In this document: positions 34,684 through 42,785 of the stretch, in pieces | Position numbering within the stretch: the first letter of the stretch is position 1 | How the letters are laid out: the number at the start of each line of letters is the position of its first letter | From: an uncultured Lachnospiraceae bacterium | GTDB taxonomy: Bacteria > Bacillota > Clostridia > Lachnospirales > Lachnospiraceae | Assembly (NCBI GenBank): GCA_910584845.1 | Contig: CAJUDH010000015.1 | Location: forward strand, 12,886-76,885 | Length of the DNA stretch: 64,000 nucleotides | Direction of reading: 5' to 3' | Notes under the pieces: model-generated | The model's input: only the letters and a program-made list of their open reading frames with translations | What the model was told of the DNA's origin: nothing | Database searches by the model: none | Made by a program: the position numbers and the translations under genes

Positions 34684-36264
34684 ATGTTGGAGCTGGTGAA
34701 ACGGAATATACATATGAACCGCTGGAAGAATCAGGTCAGCACACAGGTGACCTTGGATGATGACTTTATCGTCCCGGATACGATGAATGATATTGCCCAG
34801 ATCGTCTTGGACGCAGGGGAAATCCAGATGGAGCCGGTGAAAGTCCAAAGTGAGAAAGTGGCGGTGCGGGGGAAGCTTGATTTTCATATATTGTACCGCA
34901 AGGAAGAGGGGGGCCTGCAGACATTGGGGGGATTGATCCCTTTTGAAGAGACGGTCAACGTGCCGGGCCTGGAAGAAAAGGATTATGTGGGGGTCAGCTG
35001 GCAGCTGGATGATTTAAATGTAGATATGATTAATTCCCGGAAATTAAGCATCAAGGCCATTGTGACCCTGGAAGTCAAAGTGGAATCTTTGTTTGACACA
35101 GAAGCAGCCGTGGACCTGGGGGCGGTGGAGGACGGGGAAGACGGTACGCCCCAGATTGAGTCTTTAAAACGGCTGATTGATGTGGCGGCGATTGCCCTCC
35201 GGCGGAAAGATACTTACCGGCTGAAAGAGGAAATCACCTTGTCCGGAAGCAAACCGGCCATTGACCGGATCCTTTGGACAGAAATGCGCCTGGCCGGCGT
35301 GTCCACCCGGCCTTTGGACGGACAGATCCATCTGGAGGGGTCTTTGATGGTGTTTGCCGTCTATGAAAGCGAAGGCGACAGCCCCATTATCCAATGGGTA
35401 GAGGAAACCATTCCTTTCTCCGGGGAACTGGAGATGCAAGGGGCAGTGGAAGAGATGATTCCGGCTATTTCAGCCCGTTTAATCCACAAAGAAATAGAAG
35501 AAAAGCCAGATTATGACGGCGAGATGCGGGAATTGGAAGTGGATGCGGTTATTGAGCTGGATATTCGGCTTTATCAGGAACAGCAGCTGGAAATTTTAAG
35601 CGACCTTTATGCCACCAACCGGGAGCTGACCGTAGATACCGGGGAGGCCTGTTTCGATAAAATCCTTGCCCGTAACACCGGGAAATGTAAGATAGCAGAA
35701 AAAGTGGCCATAGGCGGCGGGCCCAGGATTTTACAGATTTGCCACAGCAACGGTATGGTAAAGCTGGATGAGGTGGAAGCCAGGGAAAATGTGCTGGTTA
35801 TGGACGGGGTGCTGGAGGTGCGTATCTTATACCTTACGGATGACGACAGCCAGCCGGTGCAGTCTGTGACAGAGCATCTTCCGTTCCATTACGAAGCGGA
35901 AGCCCCCAACATCAGCCAGGACAGCATCTGGTACCTGGAAACCGATGTAGAACAACTGATGGCGGCTATGGTAGGCGGGGAAACGGTGGAAGTAAAAGCG
36001 GTAGTCCTTTTGGATATGCTGGTGCTGCAGCCCATTTGCCGTTCCGTAATCTTGCGGGCGGAGACGGCGCCGTTGGATACAAAGAAATTGCAGCAGATGC
36101 CGGGGATTGTGGGATACCTGGTACAGGAAGGCGATGAACTGTGGAATATTGCCAAACGTTTCCATACGACTACGGAAAATATCATAAATACAAATAACTT
36201 GTCTTCTGACACGGTACGGCCGGGGGATTGCCTGATCCTGGTAAAAGAAATCGTGCGGGCATAG
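34684..36264 (+). CDS. sipL: SipL-like spore coat morphogenesis protein (SPOCS + LysM)
   Basis: A 526-residue protein with DUF3794/SPOCS-type repeats over residues 40-470 and a C-terminal LysM domain (about 478-522: YLVQEGDELWNIAKRFHTT, NNLSSDTVRPGDCLI). Length and order match SipL of C. difficile, whose LysM domain binds SpoIVA and anchors the basement layer of the spore coat around the forespore. No signal peptide, as expected for a mother-cell cytosolic protein. A sigma-E-like promoter lies directly upstream. It is good evidence that the host forms spores. Confidence 0.9.
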   Translation: MLELVKRNIHMNRWKNQVSTQVTLDDDFIVPDTMNDIAQIVLDAGEIQMEPVKVQSEKVAVRGKLDFHILYRKEEGGLQTLGGLIPFEETVNVPGLEEKDYVGVSWQLDDLNVDMINSRKLSIKAIVTLEVKVESLFDTEAAVDLGAVEDGEDGTPQIESLKRLIDVAAIALRRKDTYRLKEEITLSGSKPAIDRILWTEMRLAGVSTRPLDGQIHLEGSLMVFAVYESEGDSPIIQWVEETIPFSGELEMQGAVEEMIPAISARLIHKEIEEKPDYDGEMRELEVDAVIELDIRLYQEQQLEILSDLYATNRELTVDTGEACFDKILARNTGKCKIAEKVAIGGGPRILQICHSNGMVKLDEVEARENVLVMDGVLEVRILYLTDDDSQPVQSVTEHLPFHYEAEAPNISQDSIWYLETDVEQLMAAMVGGETVEVKAVVLLDMLVLQPICRSVILRAETAPLDTKKLQQMPGIVGYLVQEGDELWNIAKRFHTTTENIINTNNLSSDTVRPGDCLILVKEIVRA

Positions 36265-36503
36265 TTTATTTGGAAAAAAATGTCTGAGGCGTCCACGCGT
36301 TTTCGGGAGATAATAGTGACAGTCACATTTTCAGCCAGAATGTATATATTATAAATGTAGGGCAGGCGGCGCTAAACCACAGCCGGGCGCTTTACGGGCT
36401 ACCCGCATTCAGCTGGTGCTTCAGATAGATCAGGGAAACCTGGGCGGCATGCGTGAACTTGCAAGCACGGATGCCGTTTACATAAAAGGGCGGGATATTG
36501 GTT
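36265..36503. other. Intergenic region between sipL and the GIY-YIG gene
   Basis: About 240 bp. I see no intrinsic terminator after sipL. A short frame without ATG runs through 36340-36500 and into the next gene in another frame, but it resembles no family I know. TATATTATAAAT near 36344 could be part of a promoter without a clear -35. Confidence 0.35.
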
Positions 36504-36788
36504 ATGAATTATACTTACCTTTTAAAATGCGCAGACGGAAGTTTTTACTGCGGATGGACCAACCATTTGAAAAAAAGGGTGGAAGCCCATAATAAGGGTA
36601 TGGGCGCAAAATACACAAAAGGGCGCAGGCCGGTAGTGCTGGCATATTATGAAGAGTATGCCACAAAACAGGAGGCCATGAGGCGGGAATATGAACTGAA
36701 ACAGTTGACCCATGCGCAAAAGTCGGATTTGGCAGCCCTGTGCCCAAAAACTACTATGCCTGAGGGTATCGGGCAGGAAAAGCAGTGA
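36504..36788 (+). CDS. GIY-YIG domain protein (YhbQ/UPF0213-like)
   Basis: A 94-residue protein started at ATG 36504, behind a G-rich GGGCGGGA site. The single GIY-YIG fold shows YTYLLKCADGSFYCGWT (motif residues Tyr and YCG), the Arg in LKKRVEAHNKG and the Glu in ATKQEAMRREYELK. This UPF0213 group has nuclease-like active-site residues but no established biological role; a DNA repair or nuclease function is inferred. Monocistronic, with a weak hairpin (AGCAGCC/GGCTGCT, 36793-36817) afterwards. Confidence 0.88.
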   Translation: MNYTYLLKCADGSFYCGWTNHLKKRVEAHNKGMGAKYTKGRRPVVLAYYEEYATKQEAMRREYELKQLTHAQKSDLAALCPKTTMPEGIGQEKQ

Positions 36789-36854
36789 TGGTAGCAGCCT
36801 GGGTTGCCTGGGCTGCTATTTATAAGGAAAAGCGGCCGGCTTTCTTATCCTGCG

Positions 36855-36883
36855 TTTACATTTTCTTATATTTATAGTATAGT
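36855..36883 (+). promoter_or_regulatory. Promoter of the glf operon
   Basis: TTTACA (36855-36860), 17-bp spacer, TATAGT (36878-36883), 45 bp before glf. Confidence 0.75.
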
Positions 36884-36928
36884 AGGGGAAAGACAGCCAT
36901 TGTGATTTAGAGGAAAGCAGGTATTTTC

Positions 36929-38029
36929 ATGAAAAAGTACGATTATGTATTGGTGGGGAGCGGCCTATATGCCGGGGTCTGGGCCAATGAGGCAAGGAAA
37001 AGGGGGCGGAAATGCCTGGTAGTGGAAAAGAGGGGCCATATTGGCGGGAATGTTTATTGTGAAGAGATGGAAGGCATTCACGTACATCGTTATGGGGCGC
37101 ATATTTTTCATACCAGCGACCGTAAGGTATGGGATTATGTAAATGGGCTGGCAGAATTTAACCGCTATACCAACAGCCCGGTAGCAAATTACAGGGGCGA
37201 GATTTATAATATGCCTTTTAATATGAATACTTTTAGCAAAATGTGGGGGGTCAGCACGCCGGAAGAGGCAAAGATTATCATCGAAAAGCAAAAGAGGGCC
37301 GTTTCCGGGGAGCCGAAAAACCTGGAGGAGCAGGCCATCAGCCTGGTAGGGACGGATATTTACAAAAAATTGGTGAAAGGGTATACGGAAAAACAATGGG
37401 GGAAGGATTGTAAAGATTTGCCGGCATTTATTATAAAAAGGCTGCCGGTGCGTTTTACTTATGACAACAATTATTTCGACGACCTGTATCAGGGGATCCC
37501 CATTGGCGGATATAACGTGATTGTGGACAAGATGTTTGAGGACTGCACCGTTCACACAGGCGTGGATTACTTGCAGCACAAAGACTATTATGACAGTTTG
37601 GGTGATACGGTGGTTTATACCGGGGCAATCGACGCATATTTCCAGTACCAGTTCGGCAAATTGGAATACCGCAGCCTGCGGTTTGAGACAGAGGTATTGG
37701 ATGTGGATAATTACCAGGGGGTGGCCGTGGTCAATTATACGGACCGGGACGTACCTTATACCAGGATTATCGAGCACAAACATTTTGAGTTTGGAAAACA
37801 GCCCAAAACAGTGGTTACGCGGGAATACCCGGCAGATTGGGACGAGGGCATGGAAGCTTATTATACGGTGAATGACGAAAAAAACCAGCAATTGTACCAG
37901 CAATATGCCGAATTGGCCAAGGGGGAGAAACACGTGGTTTTTGGTGGCCGGCTAGCGGAATACAAGTATTACGATATGGACAAGGTAATCGCTTCCGCTT
38001 TGGGGCGGATCCGAAAATATGGGCTTTAG
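36929..38029 (+). CDS. glf: UDP-galactopyranose mutase
   Basis: A 366-residue flavoenzyme that turns UDP-galactopyranose into UDP-galactofuranose. The FAD-binding start is YDYVLVGSGLYAG, followed by EKRGHIGGNVY, YGAHIFHT, the substrate loop region with FNMNTFSKMWG, and the conserved GYTEKQWGK and RLAEYKYYDMD segments. It tells that the surface glycan made by the following genes probably contains galactofuranose. First gene of the operon 36.9-42.7 kb; the next gene starts 24 bp later. Confidence 0.97.
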   Translation: MKKYDYVLVGSGLYAGVWANEARKRGRKCLVVEKRGHIGGNVYCEEMEGIHVHRYGAHIFHTSDRKVWDYVNGLAEFNRYTNSPVANYRGEIYNMPFNMNTFSKMWGVSTPEEAKIIIEKQKRAVSGEPKNLEEQAISLVGTDIYKKLVKGYTEKQWGKDCKDLPAFIIKRLPVRFTYDNNYFDDLYQGIPIGGYNVIVDKMFEDCTVHTGVDYLQHKDYYDSLGDTVVYTGAIDAYFQYQFGKLEYRSLRFETEVLDVDNYQGVAVVNYTDRDVPYTRIIEHKHFEFGKQPKTVVTREYPADWDEGMEAYYTVNDEKNQQLYQQYAELAKGEKHVVFGGRLAEYKYYDMDKVIASALGRIRKYGL

Positions 38030-38053
38030 GCCCGTGTGAAAGGGGGCTTTGCC

Positions 38054-40078
38054 GTGAACGTGGTTTATGCGTCCAACGAACATTATGCCAGGCATTTGGC
38101 GGTGTCCATGGTTTCTTTGTTTGAACGGAACCAAAAGGCAAAGAAACTCGTGGTCTATGTGGTTTCCATGGGGATTTCGGCGAAGAGCCGGGGGCTTTTG
38201 CGTGCCATGGCGGGAAAGTACAAAAGGGAGCTATATTTTATTGAGGTAGGGCAGATCCGGAAATTATTTGATTTTCCTGTAGATACCCGCGGCTTTGACA
38301 TCAGCGCCATGGCGCGCCTGTTTGTCGGGCGGCTCTTGCCGGGACAGGTCAGGCGCGTGCTGTATTTGGATTGCGATACGGTGGTAGCCCAGCCCCTTAC
38401 GGCATTGTGGAATACCGACCTTCATGGAAAACTCCTTGGGGCCGTTTTGGAACCTACCATCTATCCGGAGGCAAAAAGGGAGGCCGGGCTAAAGGCGCAG
38501 GATGCTTATGTAAATTCTGGCGTTCTGCTCATTGATTTAAAACAATGGAGGCAGTCCCGGGCAGAGGGGAGGCTGCTGGACTTTTACAGGAAGAAAGGGG
38601 GCAGCTTATTTGCCTGTGACCAGGACACGTTGAACGGCGCCCTAAAAGGGGAGATTTTTTACCTGTCCCCCAGATACAACTTTTTCCCTAATTACCGTTA
38701 TTTTTCCTATAAGGAGCTGTTGTGGTATGGAAAAGCTTACCGGATGGTGCCGGAAGCTGAGTTCCGGAAAGCGAAAAGCCATCCGGCCATCATCCACTAT
38801 GCCGGGGACGAACGGCCATGGATTGCCGGGAACCGGAACCATTACCGCCGGGCATACGAAAAATACCTGGCCATGACCCCATGGGAAGGGGCGCCGAAGG
38901 AAGAAGGGAAACGGCTTTACATGCTGTCCTATCATATGATGGACTATGTAACCGTAGCCTGCCCCCCGGTGCGCCGTTATATCAGCCGGTATTTTGGGAT
39001 GAAGATGGTGGAGGCAAGGAACGGGGGGCGCCTGCAAGGGGCAGATGTGTGCCGGGGAAGCCACAGGCAGGAAAAGCCGGGGAAGCCAAAAGGGTGGGAT
39101 GGCCGGATCCAGGCCTTGATGGCAACCTACCAGGGGGAGGCCTACATAGAAGGGCAGCTGGATTCCATCCTTGCCCAGACTGTGCCGGAGATTCAGGTTG
39201 TGGTTTCTGACGATGGCTCCACAGACCGGACCAGGGAGATATTAGAGAGGTACCAAAAGGAGGATCCGGAAAGGGTTGTGCTAAGGCACCGGGAAAGGGC
39301 CGGGGCAAAAGAAGGCGGCGGGGGGATACCAGCCCCGGCCAGGAATTTCTTCTGGCTTTTGTCCCAGGCAGAGGGGGAGTATCTATTGTTAAGCGACCAG
39401 GACGATATATGGCATCCGAAAAAAGTGGAAACCCTTTTGAAAAAGATAAAAGAAATTGAGGGGGAGGGGAAACTTCCGGCTTTGGTTTATTCGGACATGG
39501 AAGTGGTAGATTCCCGTCTACAGCCCATAAGCCCCAGCTTTTTTTCCTATGCCCACAGCAACCCCAGGCGGACCTCCTTTTCGGAAATATTGGTGGAGAA
39601 CCCTGTGACCGGCGGGGCGATGATGATGAACCGGGCCTTGCTGGAGTTGGCGAAGAAAGAGCCGGATGCCTGTGTGATGCATGACTGGTGGATTGCCCTT
39701 TGTGCTTCTTGCTTTGGCGCTATTGCCTATGTACCCCAAGCCCTGTCCCAATACCGCCAGCACGGCAACAACGTTTTGGGGGCGGCAAAAACAGGCAGCC
39801 TGGAGGATTTGCGCAGACGGGCTGGCCGGCAAAAAGAGGTAGAGGAAAATTACCGGAAAATGTTTCAACAAGCGGCTGCTTTTGAAAAACGCTTTGGGCC
39901 TAAAATCGGGATAGAACAACGCAAAGCCCTTTGGGCCTTTTTGGCGTTGCCCGGCCAGGGGGCAGGCAGGCGGCTGGCAAATATTGCGAAGCATCGTTTG
40001 TTCAAAAGCTCCAAAGCCCAGACATTGGCCCAGTGTTTTACCATACCGTCAAGATACCAAGAAGGACTCACGTTATGA
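38054..40078 (+). CDS. GT8-GT2 fusion glycosyltransferase
   Basis: I start at GTG 38054, seven bases after AAAGGGGG, giving MNVVYASNEHYARH as in other GT8 proteins (674 residues). Residues 1-300 form a GT8 domain (YLDCDTVV metal site, YVNSGVLLIDL, FACDQDTLNG, HYAGDERPW), a family of retaining galactosyl- and glucosyltransferases. Residues about 340-650 form a GT2 domain (ALMATYQGEAYIEGQLDSILAQT, SDDGSTDRTR, LSDQDDIWHP) of the RfbG/rhamnosyltransferase type. Both active sites look complete, so one polypeptide may add two consecutive sugars. The stop overlaps the next start. Confidence 0.9.
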   Translation: MNVVYASNEHYARHLAVSMVSLFERNQKAKKLVVYVVSMGISAKSRGLLRAMAGKYKRELYFIEVGQIRKLFDFPVDTRGFDISAMARLFVGRLLPGQVRRVLYLDCDTVVAQPLTALWNTDLHGKLLGAVLEPTIYPEAKREAGLKAQDAYVNSGVLLIDLKQWRQSRAEGRLLDFYRKKGGSLFACDQDTLNGALKGEIFYLSPRYNFFPNYRYFSYKELLWYGKAYRMVPEAEFRKAKSHPAIIHYAGDERPWIAGNRNHYRRAYEKYLAMTPWEGAPKEEGKRLYMLSYHMMDYVTVACPPVRRYISRYFGMKMVEARNGGRLQGADVCRGSHRQEKPGKPKGWDGRIQALMATYQGEAYIEGQLDSILAQTVPEIQVVVSDDGSTDRTREILERYQKEDPERVVLRHRERAGAKEGGGGIPAPARNFFWLLSQAEGEYLLLSDQDDIWHPKKVETLLKKIKEIEGEGKLPALVYSDMEVVDSRLQPISPSFFSYAHSNPRRTSFSEILVENPVTGGAMMMNRALLELAKKEPDACVMHDWWIALCASCFGAIAYVPQALSQYRQHGNNVLGAAKTGSLEDLRRRAGRQKEVEENYRKMFQQAAAFEKRFGPKIGIEQRKALWAFLALPGQGAGRRLANIAKHRLFKSSKAQTLAQCFTIPSRYQEGLTL

Positions 40079-40980
40079 TGAAAATAAATTGTGTGATTGT
40101 AAATTATAATGATGCGGAAACGGTGGAGGGGCTGGTGGGGCGAATCCAGAATTTTTCCTGCCTGGACCGGATTATTATTGTGGACAATGCGTCTACGGAC
40201 GATTCCTGGCCTCGTTTGCGCCGGCTGTGCGGAGGGAAGGTGGAGGCTGTCCAGGCAGGGAAAAACGGCGGATATGGGGCCGGAAATAACCTGGGTATCC
40301 GACATGCGGTGGAATCCAACGGGGCCACCCACATACTGGTTGCCAATCCGGACGTTTCTTTTACAGAGGACTGTATTGCCGGTATGGCCCGCGTATTTTG
40401 CAGGCATCCCAAGGTAGGCGTGGTAGCGGCGGCCATGGAAGACAGGGAATTTGGAAAAACCCCCAATGCCTGGAGGCTTCATGGCTTTGTGGGCCAGCTT
40501 ATGTTTATGGGGCCGATCTGCAGGCGGCTGTTTTGCTGGATGTTATATTATCCCCGCCCCTGTTTCCGCAAAGGGAAAGGGGTTTATGTGGATGTGGTCC
40601 ACGGTTCCCTGCTGATGGTAGACGGGGCTGCTTTTGAAGCCTGCAAAGGGTACGACGAAGGGATTTTTTTATACCAGGAAGAGGATGTGCTGGCATACCG
40701 GATGCGGGCTTTGGGTTTGCGTACCGTCCTGTTGCCAAGCTTGGTTTATCAACATCAACATGGGGCGTCAACCGGCAAGTCATATCAAAGCCAATTGGCC
40801 AGGCAGCGCCTTCGGGAAAAAAGCGTCCTTTATTATATGAAACATTACCTTTCTATCTGCCCTTTGCAGGAAACGGTGGCCAAGGCATGGTTTGGCATAA
40901 TCCGACTGGAAGTAAGGGCGGGATGCCTGCTGGGGCGGTTATCTGGCATAGCCCTTCCGAATGTGCGGCGCAGGGGTTAG
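40075..40980 (+). CDS. GT2 glycosyltransferase
   Basis: A 301-residue GT2 enzyme started at ATG 40075, overlapping the previous stop (ATGA); the frame is open upstream but only as part of the previous gene. Motifs: NCVIVNYNDAETVEGL, IIVDNASTDDSW, GKNGGYGAGNNLGI, ILVANPDV (metal site), and LYQEEDVLAYRMRALG. This NGGYGxGNN form is typical of rhamnosyl- or galactofuranosyltransferase-like enzymes; given glf upstream, Galf transfer is possible but not shown. Confidence 0.9.
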   Translation: MMKINCVIVNYNDAETVEGLVGRIQNFSCLDRIIIVDNASTDDSWPRLRRLCGGKVEAVQAGKNGGYGAGNNLGIRHAVESNGATHILVANPDVSFTEDCIAGMARVFCRHPKVGVVAAAMEDREFGKTPNAWRLHGFVGQLMFMGPICRRLFCWMLYYPRPCFRKGKGVYVDVVHGSLLMVDGAAFEACKGYDEGIFLYQEEDVLAYRMRALGLRTVLLPSLVYQHQHGASTGKSYQSQLARQRLREKSVLYYMKHYLSICPLQETVAKAWFGIIRLEVRAGCLLGRLSGIALPNVRRRG

Positions 40981-41050
40981 CCTACATTTGCCTTGGCCAT
41001 AGCCTGACGGCTGTGCCGGGGCTGTTTATTGAAAAAAGGAGGCATCCACG

Positions 41051-42688
41051 TTGAAAATCAAAAGAAAAACCATAGGGTTCCTTGCGTTGGCCATTAGCCT
41101 GCAGGTGTTGGCCCTGTTGGTTTTTACAGCACAAAAAAAGGGGTATTTTATTGATGAAATCTATTCTTGGGGGTTGTCCAACGGTTATTATAAGCCTTTT
41201 GTCACCTCGTATGACGTGTTTGGCCGTTGGGTGGAGGGGGAAGAACTTTTAAAATATATGACGGTACAGCCCGGGGAAGGGTTTTCTGCCGGGTCGGTAT
41301 GGTATAACCAAGGGCAGGATGTGCATCCTCCCTTTTTTTACCTTATGCTGCATATGGTCTGTTCTTTCACGCCGGACGTCTATGGCACCTGGCAGGGGAT
41401 GGTTTTGAATGTACCGGCCTATGCCGGATGCCTGCTAATGACCTTCCTGACCGCCAGGCTCCTTTTGCGCAGCGACAAAAAGGCCATGGCAGCCATGGCA
41501 ATTTGGGGGCTTTCGCCGGGGGGGCTGAGCACAGGGGACTATATCCGGATGTATATGTTAATGACTTTTTTTGCCTCAGCCAGCATGTATTTGCATGTAA
41601 AGATGTTTTTGAAAGGGCAGAACGGCCGGAGGCTGGCAGGAATATGCCTGGTTACTTTCCTGGGCCTTCTGACACAATATTATTTTGTGTTTTTTGCGTT
41701 TTTCTGTTCCGCTGTTTATGTGCTGGGAAAAATAAAAGGCCGGAAATGGAAGGAAGCGGCTATTTATTCGGCAGCGTTACTGGGCGCCGTGGGCGCCATG
41801 GTTTTGGCTTTTCCGGCCTGTATCGGGCAGCTGGCCAGGCCAGATGAATTTGTGGCCACAGAAACCAGAAATAACTTATCTACCGGGGGAATGGTGGCAA
41901 CAAACTTAATATCCTATATTTCCAGCATCAATATGGACTTTTTGGGCGGGTGCATACGTCCGGTGGCAGCAGGAGGCCTGCTGCTGGCGATGTTTTGCCT
42001 TTGGGGACGATGGAAAAGGGGCCGGGACGGAAACGGGGAGGCAACAGGCGGGGGCAAGGGGACGGAAGGGGAGGCCAAGGCGGAAAAGAAAACGGCGTTG
42101 GCTTTGACCGTGATCCTGCTGCTGTGTTTTTTGTCGGTGTCCTGGGTAGCGGTAGTGCCAGGGGCGCGCTATATTTACAACCTTTATCCGTTGATGGCAG
42201 TGCTGGCTGTCTGGTGGGTGGACCGCCTGGTGGCCTGGGGGCTGGGCAAGGGGGGAAAAACCATTTGGGTGTATACCGGCCTTTTGGCAGTGGTTGCCTC
42301 TTTGTTTGTAAAGGGCTATATACAGGGCCATGTGCAGTACCTATATCCGGAAAACCAAAAACGGGTTGCGTTGGCGGATGCATATTCCCACTGCTATTGC
42401 CTTTATATTAATAATTATGAGAATTCGCCACTGACCCAGGATTTGGTAGAGCTGTGCGGCTTCCGGGGGGTATATGCTATGCCCAGGGAAGGGATCCGGC
42501 AGGTGAAAGAAGTGTTGAAAGGCAAGGACGTCCAAGGCGGGTTGATCGTCTATGTGGATACCAACGAGTTTTGGAGCAGCGGCTATGACGGGGAAACCGT
42601 GATGGAAGAACTCCGGGAAGCCACCGGTTTTCGTGGCTATACCCACTTGTATTCCCATGAGCTGTCAGAGACATACCTCCTGCAATAG
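41051..42688 (+). CDS. GT-C fold membrane glycosyltransferase-like protein
   Basis: A 545-residue protein with about ten membrane helices. It starts at TTG 41051 behind AGGAGG. An early extracellular loop has FIDEIYSWG (acidic catalytic motif position of PMT/ArnT-type enzymes), and DVHPPFFYLMLH begins helix 3. A charged cytoplasmic loop lies near 330-350. Such enzymes use polyprenyl-phosphate sugars to modify glycans or proteins outside the membrane. It is the last gene before a strong bidirectional terminator. The substrate is unknown. Confidence 0.78.
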   Translation: MKIKRKTIGFLALAISLQVLALLVFTAQKKGYFIDEIYSWGLSNGYYKPFVTSYDVFGRWVEGEELLKYMTVQPGEGFSAGSVWYNQGQDVHPPFFYLMLHMVCSFTPDVYGTWQGMVLNVPAYAGCLLMTFLTARLLLRSDKKAMAAMAIWGLSPGGLSTGDYIRMYMLMTFFASASMYLHVKMFLKGQNGRRLAGICLVTFLGLLTQYYFVFFAFFCSAVYVLGKIKGRKWKEAAIYSAALLGAVGAMVLAFPACIGQLARPDEFVATETRNNLSTGGMVATNLISYISSINMDFLGGCIRPVAAGGLLLAMFCLWGRWKRGRDGNGEATGGGKGTEGEAKAEKKTALALTVILLLCFLSVSWVAVVPGARYIYNLYPLMAVLAVWWVDRLVAWGLGKGGKTIWVYTGLLAVVASLFVKGYIQGHVQYLYPENQKRVALADAYSHCYCLYINNYENSPLTQDLVELCGFRGVYAMPREGIRQVKEVLKGKDVQGGLIVYVDTNEFWSSGYDGETVMEELREATGFRGYTHLYSHELSETYLLQ

Positions 42689-42710
42689 GAAGATAAGGGC
42701 ATTAAAGACA

Positions 42711-42753
42711 TAGCCAGGGGCGCCCCGAACCATCGGGGCGCCCCTGGCTATTT
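42711..42753. terminator. Perfect 18-bp bidirectional terminator
   Basis: The 18-nt arm at 42711-42728 pairs without mismatch with 42733-42750, leaving an ACCA loop; TTT follows on the plus strand. It separates the convergent GT-C and L,D-transpeptidase genes and can stop transcription from both sides. Confidence 0.95.
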
Positions 42754-42785
42754 AATAGTTTGGTTAAGTATTTAAAACTGCCCTC

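Noticed and set aside
36340..36590. Open frame through the gap before the GIY-YIG gene
   Set aside because: It lacks a start codon with a ribosome-binding site, overlaps a better-supported gene and resembles no known family.
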